Source: a bacterium
GTDB taxonomy: Bacteria; JAUVQV01; DATDCY01
NCBI GenBank assembly: GCA_036524115.1
Contig: DATDCY010000290.1
Coordinates: forward strand, 1-21,228
Direction of reading: 5' to 3'
Length of the DNA: 21,228 nucleotides
Each line of letters opens with the position of its first letter. Within the stretch, counting starts at the first letter, position 1. The position numbers were made by a program, and so were the translations under genes. Shown here piece by piece: positions 14,800-21,228 of the stretch. The notes beneath the pieces were generated by a model. The model was not told where the DNA came from and made no database searches. It saw only the letters and a list, made by a program, of their open reading frames with translations.

Positions 14800-17402
14800 G
14801 CAAAGACACGCTTCTCGAGCTCAAGAACCCGCTCCAGTACCTCGACGGCGAGGTCAACGCCGTGCGCAAGGACTTCGAGGGCGCGGCGGCGCGCATCGCG
14901 CTGGCCTTCCCCGACCTCTACGAGCTGGGGATGTCGCACCAGGGCCTGAAGATCCTCTACGAGATCGTCAACGCCCGCCCCGAGTACCTCGCCGAGCGCG
15001 TGTTCACCCCCTGGCTCGACCGCGAGGAGCAGCTGCGGCGCGACGGCGCCCCGCTGGCGGCGCTCGAGTCCGGGCGGCCGCTCGCGCACTTCGACGTGCT
15101 CGGATTCACGCTGCCGTACGAGCTGACCTACACCAACATCCTCACGATGCTCGACCTCGCCGGCCTGCCGCTGCTCGCGCGGGACCGCGACGAGCGCCAC
15201 CCGCTGGTCGCCGGCGGCGGCCCCGGCGCCTTCAACCCCGAGCCGCTCGCCGACTTCTTCGACTTCTTCCTGCTCGGCGACGGCGAGGAGGCGGTGATCG
15301 AGATCATGGACGCGGTGCGCGCCTCCCGCGAGCTGCGCGAGGACCGGGAGGCGCAGCTCGCGCGCCTCGGCCGCATCGAGGGGGTGTACGTGCCGCGCTG
15401 GTACCGCGCCGACTACGACGCCGCCGGCCGGTTCGCGGCGCTCGTGCCGCTGCGCGACGGGGCGCCGGCGCGCATCCGCAAGCGCATCCTCGCCGACCTC
15501 GACGCCGCGCCGTATCCCGTGCGCCCGCCGGTGCCGTTCGTCGAGACCACGCACGACCGCATCACGATCGAGATCGCGCGCGGCTGCATCCAGCGCTGCC
15601 GCTTCTGCCAGGCCGCCACCACGTACCGCCCGTATCGCGAGCGCAGCGCGCGCCAGGTGCTGGAGATGGCCGAGGCCGGGCTGGCGTCCACCGGGTACGA
15701 CGAGCTCTCGCTCGCGGCGCTCTCCTGCGGCGACCACCGGCGCATCGAGACCCTGATCGCCGAGCTCATGGGCCGCTTCGCGCGCCGGCGCGTCTCGATC
15801 TCGCTGCCCTCGCTGCGCCCCGGCACGATCACGGACCCGATCCTGCGCGAGATCGGCAGGGTCAGGCGCACCGGCTTCACGATCGCGCCCGAGGCCGGCA
15901 CCCAGCGGCTGCGCGACGTCATCAGCAAGGGCGTGACCGAGGAGGTGATCCTCGAGACCTGCCGGCGCCTCTTCGCGGCCGGCTGGAGCGGCGTGAAGCT
16001 CTACTTCATGGTCGGCCTGCCCACCGAGACGGAGGAGGACCGCGCGGGCATCGTCGCGCTCGTCGAGAAGATCCGCCGCGTCGGCCGCGAGGTCTCGGGC
16101 CGCAAGCCCGCGGTCAGCGCGGCCGTCTCGAGCTTCGTGCCCAAGCCGCACACGCCCTTCCAGTGGGAGCCGCAGCTGCTCCCCGGCGCGCTGCGGCCGA
16201 TCCACCGCGAGCTGCGCGAGCAGCTGCAGAAGCGCGGCGCGACCTTCAAGTGGCACCACCCCGACACCTCCGCCCTCGAGGGGCTGCTCGCGCGCGGCGA
16301 CCGCCGCGTCGGCCGCGTCGTGCGGCTCGCGTGGGAGAAGGGGCGGCGCTTCGACGGCTGGACCGAGCAGTTCTCGCTCGCGCCGTGGCTCGAGGCCTGC
16401 GGCGAGGCGGGGATCGACTTCGAGGAGGCCGTGGCGCGCGGCCGCGGCCTCGACGAGCCGCTGCCGTGGGCGCACCTGGGCCACCCGGCGCAGGAGCAGT
16501 TCCTGCGCGAGGAGCACGAGCGCGCCCTCGCGACGCGGGCCTCGGCCCCGTGCCCGATCGACGCCTGCGAGGGCTGCGGGGTCTGCGAGACGCTCCCCGT
16601 GCTCCGCGATGTCGCGGCCGCGCCGGCCCCGCCCGCCGCGGCCGCGCGAACGCAGGAGGTCGTCGACCGGCTGCGCCTCGAGTTCGCGAAGGTCGGCGCG
16701 CTGCGCTACCTCTCGCACCTGGGGCTGGCGCGCGCCGTCCAGCGCCTCTTCCGCCGCGCCGGCGTGCCGCTGGCCTTCTCGCAGGGGCACTCGCCGCACC
16801 CGCGGGTCCACTTCGGGCCGCCGCTGCCGCTGGGCTACGAGGGGGAAGCGGAGTACCTCGACTTCGAGACCGCGGAGCCGGTGGACCCGGCGGCGCTGCT
16901 CGGGCGCCTCGCCGCGGCCGCGCCGCGCGGCCTGGAGATGCGCGCGCTCGTGCGCGTGCCGGCGCGGGGCCGCTCGCTCTTCGACCTGATCGCGCTGCAG
17001 GTCTACCGCGTCGTCCTCCCCAAGGAGCGCCTGCCCGGGCCCGACCCGGGCGGCTGGCTCGTCGACCGGATCCTCGGGGCCGCGGAGCTGCCGGCGCAGC
17101 GCGAGCGCGACGGCGTCGTGAAGACGCGGGACGTGCGGCCGCTGGTGCGGGGCGCGGAGATCATCGGCGAGAGCGCCGACACCGTCGAACTGCGGCTGGA
17201 GCTGAGGCGCGTCGGGGACGCCTCGGCGCGGCCGGATGAAGTGTTGCGCGCCGCGGGGGGCTTCCCCGCGGGCGAGGAGATCTGGTGGCGCATCGCGCGC
17301 ACCGCAAACCTTGTCGCAGGAGACCACGACCGATGGCACACGCCGACAGCCCTGCCGGACGGGGCGAACTCTCGCATCCGGCCCGAGTACTACGCACGGT
17401 GA
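14796..17402 (+). CDS. B12-binding-type radical SAM protein (TIGR03960-like) fused to a DUF2344/TIGR03936 domain
   Basis: The 868-residue protein has an N-terminal cobalamin-binding-like fold (about 30-175: FPDLYELGMSHQGLKILYEI, VAGGGPGAFNPEPLADFFD). It is followed by a radical SAM domain with CxxxCxxC at C264, C268 and C271 (RGCIQRCRFCQ). A cysteine cluster C586, C591, C594, C597 (CPIDACEGCGVC) may hold a second Fe-S cluster. From about residue 622 a DUF2344-type domain follows (LRLEFAKVGALRYLSHLGLARAVQRLF, FSQGHSPHPRVHFGPPLPLGYEGEAEYLDF). The family's substrate is not established as far as I know. It starts at ATG 14796, overlapping the pseudouridine synthase stop, and overlaps the RNase E/G gene at its 3' end. 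This neighbourhood recurs in several bacterial phyla, suggesting a role in RNA or translation. Confidence 0.88.
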   Translation: MSKDTLLELKNPLQYLDGEVNAVRKDFEGAAARIALAFPDLYELGMSHQGLKILYEIVNARPEYLAERVFTPWLDREEQLRRDGAPLAALESGRPLAHFDVLGFTLPYELTYTNILTMLDLAGLPLLARDRDERHPLVAGGGPGAFNPEPLADFFDFFLLGDGEEAVIEIMDAVRASRELREDREAQLARLGRIEGVYVPRWYRADYDAAGRFAALVPLRDGAPARIRKRILADLDAAPYPVRPPVPFVETTHDRITIEIARGCIQRCRFCQAATTYRPYRERSARQVLEMAEAGLASTGYDELSLAALSCGDHRRIETLIAELMGRFARRRVSISLPSLRPGTITDPILREIGRVRRTGFTIAPEAGTQRLRDVISKGVTEEVILETCRRLFAAGWSGVKLYFMVGLPTETEEDRAGIVALVEKIRRVGREVSGRKPAVSAAVSSFVPKPHTPFQWEPQLLPGALRPIHRELREQLQKRGATFKWHHPDTSALEGLLARGDRRVGRVVRLAWEKGRRFDGWTEQFSLAPWLEACGEAGIDFEEAVARGRGLDEPLPWAHLGHPAQEQFLREEHERALATRASAPCPIDACEGCGVCETLPVLRDVAAAPAPPAAAARTQEVVDRLRLEFAKVGALRYLSHLGLARAVQRLFRRAGVPLAFSQGHSPHPRVHFGPPLPLGYEGEAEYLDFETAEPVDPAALLGRLAAAAPRGLEMRALVRVPARGRSLFDLIALQVYRVVLPKERLPGPDPGGWLVDRILGAAELPAQRERDGVVKTRDVRPLVRGAEIIGESADTVELRLELRRVGDASARPDEVLRAAGGFPAGEEIWWRIARTANLVAGDHDRWHTPTALPDGANSRIRPEYYAR
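17318..17323 (+). promoter_or_regulatory. Ribosome-binding site deciding the rng start
   Basis: AGGAGA lies 9 nt before ATG 17333, inside the 3' end of the radical SAM gene. The alternative GTG at 17399 has only CCCGAGTACTACGCAC before it. This favours the longer protein. Confidence 0.5.
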
Positions 17403-18973
17403 AGGAAGCGCTGCACGAGACCGGCCGCAGGATCGGGCGGCTGCTCGGCCGCGGCGGGACGCCCGACCTGGCGAAGAAGTACCCGCGCCAGCTCGTGGTC
17501 AGCTCCACGCCCTGGGAAGTGCGCATCGCCCTCGTCGAGGACGGGCTGCCGGTGGAGTTCATCCAGGAGTGGCGGCAGGACCAGGGCAACGCCGGCAGCA
17601 TCTACAAGGGGCGCGTCACGAAGGTGCTCCCGGGCATGCAGGCGGCGTTCGTCGACATCGGGCAGGAGAAGGCGGGCTTCCTCTACATCTCGGAGATCAG
17701 CGAGGAGCTTCTCGAGGAGGACGGCGAGGGCGACGACGACGGCGGGGGCGGCCGGCGGCGCGGGAACCGCGGCCAGAAGATCCAGGACCTGCTGCGCGTG
17801 GACCAGGAGGTCATGGTCCAGATCGCCAAGGAGTCCATCGGCACCAAGGGCGCGCGGCTGACCTCGCACATCTCGCTCCCCGGCCGCTACCTGGTGCTGA
17901 TGCCGACCGAGGGGCACGTCGGGGTCTCGCGGCGCATCGCCGGCGAGCAGGAGCGCCGGCGGCTGCGCGAGATCATCCACCGCCTCAAGCCCGAGGGGCA
18001 CGGGGTCATCATCCGCACCGAGGCCGAGGAGTGCTCCGAGGAGGAGCTCGCGGCCGACCTGACGTACCTCACGCGTCTCTGGGAGAGCATCCGGCGCGAC
18101 TGCGAGGCGGCCACCGCCCCGGCGCTGATCCACGCCGACCTCGACGTCGTGCTCAAGACCGTGCGCGACCTGTTCACCTCCGACACCGACCGGCTGCTCA
18201 TCGACAGCAAGGAGGACCACCGCCGGGTCGAGGAGTTCGTCAAGACCTTCCAGCCGCACCTGCGGACGCGGGTCGCGCACTACGCGGGCAAGGAGCCGCT
18301 CTTCGACGCGATGGGCCTCGAGCCCGAGCTGCGCAAGGTGCTCGAGCGCAAGATCTGGCTCAAGTCGGGCGGCCACCTGACGATCGACCAGGCCGAGGCG
18401 CTCGTGGCGATCGACGTCAACACCGGGCGCTTCGTCGGCAAGGGGAACCTCGAGGAGACCGTCCTCAAGACGAACCTCGAGGCGGTGAAGGAGATCGCCC
18501 GCCAGATCCGCCTGCGCAATCTCGGCGGGATCATCGTGCTCGACCTCATCGACATGAACGAGCACAAGAACCGCGAGAAGGTCCATCGCGCGCTCGAGGA
18601 GGCGCTGAGGCCCGACAAGGCCAACACGAAGATCCTCAAGATCTCGGAGTTCGGCCTCGTCGAGATGACGCGCAAGCGCACGCGCGAATCGGTGCTCCAG
18701 CAGCAGACCAAGGCCTGCCCCTGCTGCGAGGGCAAGGGCTTCGTCAAGGACCCGGTCGCCGTCTGCCACGAGATCTTCCGGGAGCTGCTGCGGCTGGCCC
18801 CGCAGGTGCGCGGCAAGCGCCTGGAGGTGCGCGCCCACGCCGACGTGATCACGCTGCTGCTGGATGCCAAGCGCGCGACCCTCGCGGAGGTCGAGCAGCT
18901 CATCAAGAAGCAGGTCACGGCGAAGGTCGAGACCGCCTTCCACGAGGAGAAGTTCGAGATCGTCCCGGGCTAG
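17333..18973 (+). CDS. rng: Ribonuclease E/G family endoribonuclease (RNase G)
   Basis: The 546-residue enzyme cleaves single-stranded RNA (rRNA 5' maturation, mRNA decay). The core begins at RQLVVSSTPWEVRIALVEDG (52-71), followed by an S1 domain (SIYKGRVTKVLPGMQAAFVDIG). This is interrupted by an acidic then basic insert (EEDGEGDDDGGGGRRRGNRG, 128-147). Catalytic Mg ligands are D361 (IDVNTG) and D404 (VLDLIDM). The Zn-link is CPCC (C462, C465). No long RNase E-type scaffold tail follows. ATG 17333 has AGGAGA nine bases upstream; it overlaps the radical SAM gene by 70 nt and adds about 50 residues before the core. GTG 17399 would form a GTGA overlap with that gene's stop but has no ribosome-binding site. 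The stop shares CTAG with the convergent kinase gene. Confidence 0.93.
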   Translation: MAHADSPAGRGELSHPARVLRTVKEALHETGRRIGRLLGRGGTPDLAKKYPRQLVVSSTPWEVRIALVEDGLPVEFIQEWRQDQGNAGSIYKGRVTKVLPGMQAAFVDIGQEKAGFLYISEISEELLEEDGEGDDDGGGGRRRGNRGQKIQDLLRVDQEVMVQIAKESIGTKGARLTSHISLPGRYLVLMPTEGHVGVSRRIAGEQERRRLREIIHRLKPEGHGVIIRTEAEECSEEELAADLTYLTRLWESIRRDCEAATAPALIHADLDVVLKTVRDLFTSDTDRLLIDSKEDHRRVEEFVKTFQPHLRTRVAHYAGKEPLFDAMGLEPELRKVLERKIWLKSGGHLTIDQAEALVAIDVNTGRFVGKGNLEETVLKTNLEAVKEIARQIRLRNLGGIIVLDLIDMNEHKNREKVHRALEEALRPDKANTKILKISEFGLVEMTRKRTRESVLQQQTKACPCCEGKGFVKDPVAVCHEIFRELLRLAPQVRGKRLEVRAHADVITLLLDAKRATLAEVEQLIKKQVTAKVETAFHEEKFEIVPG

Positions 18974-20796
18974 ACGCCGGCGGCCTCCCGGAAGAAGCCG
19001 CACTCGCGGCAGTCGCCGACCTGCTCCGCCATCGTGCAGCGCGGCGGCCCGTCACCCAGCGTCCCGGCCACGGCCCAGCAGGCGCGGCCGAAGTACGGCC
19101 ACGCCGGGCAGGGCTCCGGCGAGTCGGCGCCGTCCCGGCCGCAGCGCAGCGCCTCCCAGCACGGGCGCCCGGGCTTCACGGCGTCCGCCTGCGGGAACCA
19201 GAGGCCGGCGCTCATCCCCCCCTCCGGCCGGTTGGCCAGGTCGATGAAGCCGCCGTGCGCCTCGACGATCTTGCGGGTGATCGGCAGGCCGAGGCCGGTG
19301 CCCTCCCAGGTCTTGGTGCTCCAGAAGGGCTCGAAGGCGCGCGAGAGCTCGTCCGGCGGCATGCCGGGGCCGGTGTCCTCCACGAGCAGCACCACGAAAC
19401 CCAGGCAGCGCGCGGCGGCCAGGCGCGTGCCCACGCGCAGCGTCCCGCCGTTGGGCATGGCGTCGACGGCGTTGGCCACGAGGTTGTCGACCGCCCGCCG
19501 CACCTGCGCCGGGTCGATCAGGACGGGCCGCTCGGCCGCCAGCTCCGCCTCGACGGCGATGCCGCGCTCGCGGCAGCGCTCCCCGGCCGCGGCGAGCGAG
19601 TCCACGACGATCCCCTCCAGCAGGTGCGGCGTCAGCTCGTAGCGGGGCGGGCGGGAGAAGTCGAGCACGTCCTTGAGCAGGCGCTCGAGCCGCGCGGTCT
19701 CCTCGACCACGATGCGCGCGCACTCGCGCTCGTTCTCCGTGCCCACCGTCCGCAGCAGCCGCCGGCCGTAGCCGCCGAGGGCCGTGAGCGGGTTGCGGAT
19801 CTCGTGGGCGATCTCCGCCGTCAGGCGCCCGAGCGCCGCGAGCCGCTCGGCCTCGGCGAGCCTCCCCTCCGTCCGCCGCACCTCGGCGGCCTTCGCCGCC
19901 AGCTGCACCTCGAGACCGCGGGCCGCCTGCTCCAGGCGCCGGCGCGAGGCGGCGAGCTCCATCGTCATCGCGTTGAAGTTCGCGGCGAGGCCGCCGATCT
20001 CGTCGGACGAGACCACGGGGACGGTCTGCGCCAGGTCGCCGGCCGCCACGCGCTCGACGCCCCGTGACACGGCGCGCACCGGCTGCAGCACGAACCGCCA
20101 GAGCACGAACGTGCCGGCGGTCGCCAGAGCCGCAAAATAGAGGAGCACGAAGGCCGTGAAGTCCCGCACCTGCTCGTCGGCGCGCCGGTCGATGCGGGCG
20201 AGCGGGAACTCCGCGATGAGGACCCCGAGCACCCGCACGCCGCCGTCGTGGGCGTGGCAGAGGTCGGTCGAACAGGCTCGGTCGTTGAAGATCGGCTCGA
20301 CGTGGCTGAGCACGCGCCCGCCGTCCGGCCCCGCGAAGATCGTGAAGCGCTGCTCGGAGCGCAGCGTCTGGCGCGGCCGCAGCGGGTCGTCGTGGCAGCC
20401 GACGCAGGGCTGCTCGTGCGCGCCGGCGGCGTGCCCGACCTCCAGGGGATCGGAGGAGTAGGCGATCGTCCCCAGGCGGTCGTAGATGCGGACCGCCCGC
20501 AGCGGCTCCTCGCTGGTGATCGAGGCGACCGTGCGCTGGATGCCGTCGCGGTCGTTGTGCAGCATGTCCTCGCGCACGCTCTTGCGCACCAGGTCGGTGG
20601 TGGTGGCGGCGAACTCGACCGCCCCGGCGGTGAGCTGCTGGCGCTCGGTGCGGATGAGGCGGTACCAGTAGGCGCCGGTGATGGGCAGCACGATGGCCAG
20701 CGAGACGGACGTGACCTTCAACCAGAGCGAGCGCCTGAGCGCCGGGCTCAGCCGCCCGAAGAGGGACGCGGACCCGCGGCCTTCGCGAGAAACCAT
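18970..20796 (-). CDS. Sensor histidine kinase with periplasmic heme-c motif and C-terminal cysteine-rich domain
   Basis: The 608-residue membrane kinase has TM1 (about 27-46), a periplasmic sensor (47-212), TM2 (214-235), HAMP (about 236-288), a HisKA domain with phospho-acceptor H331 (AHEIRNPLTALGGYG), and an ATPase domain with N438/N442, DTGPGM (474-479) and GTGLGL (499-504). The sensor contains a c-type heme motif CVGCH (131-135) and a second C-X4-CH, CSTDLCH (175-181). This suggests covalent heme and redox or gas sensing in the periplasm. The tail (546-600) has two CW pairs and C546, C552, C563, C573, C587, C596, C599, a pattern I recall as a 'two-CW' domain often fused to signalling proteins; it may bind metal. 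ATG 20796 lacks a Shine-Dalgarno; a frame opens 20 codons earlier but runs through the likely promoter. No response regulator gene is visible in the window. Confidence 0.88.
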   Translation of the reverse strand: MVSREGRGSASLFGRLSPALRRSLWLKVTSVSLAIVLPITGAYWYRLIRTERQQLTAGAVEFAATTTDLVRKSVREDMLHNDRDGIQRTVASITSEEPLRAVRIYDRLGTIAYSSDPLEVGHAAGAHEQPCVGCHDDPLRPRQTLRSEQRFTIFAGPDGGRVLSHVEPIFNDRACSTDLCHAHDGGVRVLGVLIAEFPLARIDRRADEQVRDFTAFVLLYFAALATAGTFVLWRFVLQPVRAVSRGVERVAAGDLAQTVPVVSSDEIGGLAANFNAMTMELAASRRRLEQAARGLEVQLAAKAAEVRRTEGRLAEAERLAALGRLTAEIAHEIRNPLTALGGYGRRLLRTVGTENERECARIVVEETARLERLLKDVLDFSRPPRYELTPHLLEGIVVDSLAAAGERCRERGIAVEAELAAERPVLIDPAQVRRAVDNLVANAVDAMPNGGTLRVGTRLAAARCLGFVVLLVEDTGPGMPPDELSRAFEPFWSTKTWEGTGLGLPITRKIVEAHGGFIDLANRPEGGMSAGLWFPQADAVKPGRPCWEALRCGRDGADSPEPCPAWPYFGRACWAVAGTLGDGPPRCTMAEQVGDCRECGFFREAAGV

Positions 20797-20804
20797 CACG
20801 TGCG

Positions 20805-20813
20805 AGTGTAGCA
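20805..20813 (-). promoter_or_regulatory. Extended -10 close to the kinase start codon
   Basis: On the minus strand TGC-TACACT (20805-20813) resembles an extended -10, with no recognisable -35. The predicted start falls at about 20798, two or so bases before ATG 20796. With no Shine-Dalgarno present, this would give a leaderless or nearly leaderless mRNA. It is equally possible that the kinase is read through from the tonB gene. Confidence 0.35.
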
Positions 20814-20891
20814 GAACGGGGCCGGCCCTTTTTCGGCGCACCCGCACCGACCACACGGGCCGGGCGCCATGGGCCCGTCTCAGCGGCCCGT

Positions 20892-21228
20892 TCAGGGCAT
20901 CAGACGGTATTCAACAGGGACCGTGACCGTGCCCGCGATCGGCGGGAACGGCGAGGCGTCCTTCACCGCGGTGATCGTCGCCTCGTCGAGCACCGCGTAC
21001 CCCGAGCCGGCGACGAGACGGACGGCTGCGAGGCTCCCGTCGAGGTGCAGGTGCATCTCCACGAGCACGCGCCCCTCCCAGCCGTTGCGCTTGGCGATCG
21101 GCGGGTAGACCTTGCGCGCGTCGATGCGGCTGCGCAGCGCGGCGATCTGCTGCGCGGAAGGCCCCGCCCCCGCTCCGCCGGGCGCGCCGCCGGCCGATGC
21201 GTCCGGCACGGCCGCCGGGCCCCCTGCC
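20892..21228 (-). CDS. TonB-family protein, C-terminal part (cut by window edge)
   Basis: The open frame enters from the right edge and ends at TGA 20892-20894. It shows an Ala/Gly/Pro-rich linker followed by a TonB C-terminal domain: VYPPIAKRNGWEGRVLVEMHLHLDG, then a strand-helix-strand with AVLDEATITAVKDASPFPPI. This domain contacts TonB boxes of outer-membrane receptors and transmits ExbBD-driven energy. The GTG at 21209 is in frame but sits inside the linker, so it is probably not the start; the membrane anchor must lie beyond the window. It runs in the same direction as the kinase gene, 95 nt upstream of it. Confidence 0.85.
   Translation of the reverse strand, partial: AGGPAAVPDASAGGAPGGAGAGPSAQQIAALRSRIDARKVYPPIAKRNGWEGRVLVEMHLHLDGSLAAVRLVAGSGYAVLDEATITAVKDASPFPPIAGTVTVPVEYRLMP

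Overview
The window is very GC-rich bacterial DNA, roughly 70 % GC by eye, with strong G/C preference at third codon positions and only a few AT-rich islands at promoters. TonB, a periplasmic heme-c sensor kinase with a cysteine-rich tail, a PocR-type diguanylate cyclase and a radical-SAM/RNase G pair suggest a Gram-negative, probably anaerobic or facultative, redox-versatile bacterium of the broad 'deltaproteobacterial' kind (Desulfobacterota or a relative). That placement is inference; no rRNA or species marker is present.

Layout. (1) 91-2956: a sulfur-assimilation block. cysK and metY run leftward; an Rrf2-family regulator with three Fe-S-type cysteines runs rightward. They are separated by an AT-rich divergent promoter with a palindrome. 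(2) 2957-3281: an intergenic stretch with a hairpin repeat element and three copies of a CGTCATGACG-type palindrome. The last palindrome is centred about 41.5 bp upstream of the predicted rpe start site. (3) 3282-7747: a tightly overlapping rightward operon: rpe, pyrE, a PocR-GAF-GAF-GGDEF diguanylate cyclase, and a NosR-like membrane FMN/Fe-S protein. It ends at a 13-bp perfect-stem hairpin. (4) 7799-12784: a leftward gene for a 1661-residue secreted beta-propeller/Ig-like protein, divergent from a small secreted protein of unknown function (12985-13389). (5) 13390-13854: two more copies of the intergenic repeat, tRNA-Leu(GAG) on the minus strand, and well-formed promoters for the tRNA and for the next operon. 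(6) 13855-18973: an overlapping operon of RluD-like pseudouridine synthase, a TIGR03960-type radical SAM protein fused to a DUF2344 domain, and RNase E/G. (7) 18970-21228: leftward, a heme-c sensor histidine kinase whose stop codon shares a CTAG with the RNase G stop, and upstream of it the 3' part of a tonB gene cut by the window edge.

How the genes fit together. cysK and metY both incorporate sulfide (into O-acetylserine and O-acetylhomoserine), and the adjacent Rrf2 protein is the obvious candidate regulator. Region 3 couples housekeeping pentose and pyrimidine genes to a c-di-GMP enzyme and a membrane redox protein. Region 6 is RNA modification and processing. I see no CRISPR array, insertion sequence, prophage or defence island. 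The least ordinary parts are the regulatory repeats before rpe, the dispersed intergenic element, the nested-propeller secreted protein, and the redox/c-di-GMP signalling proteins.
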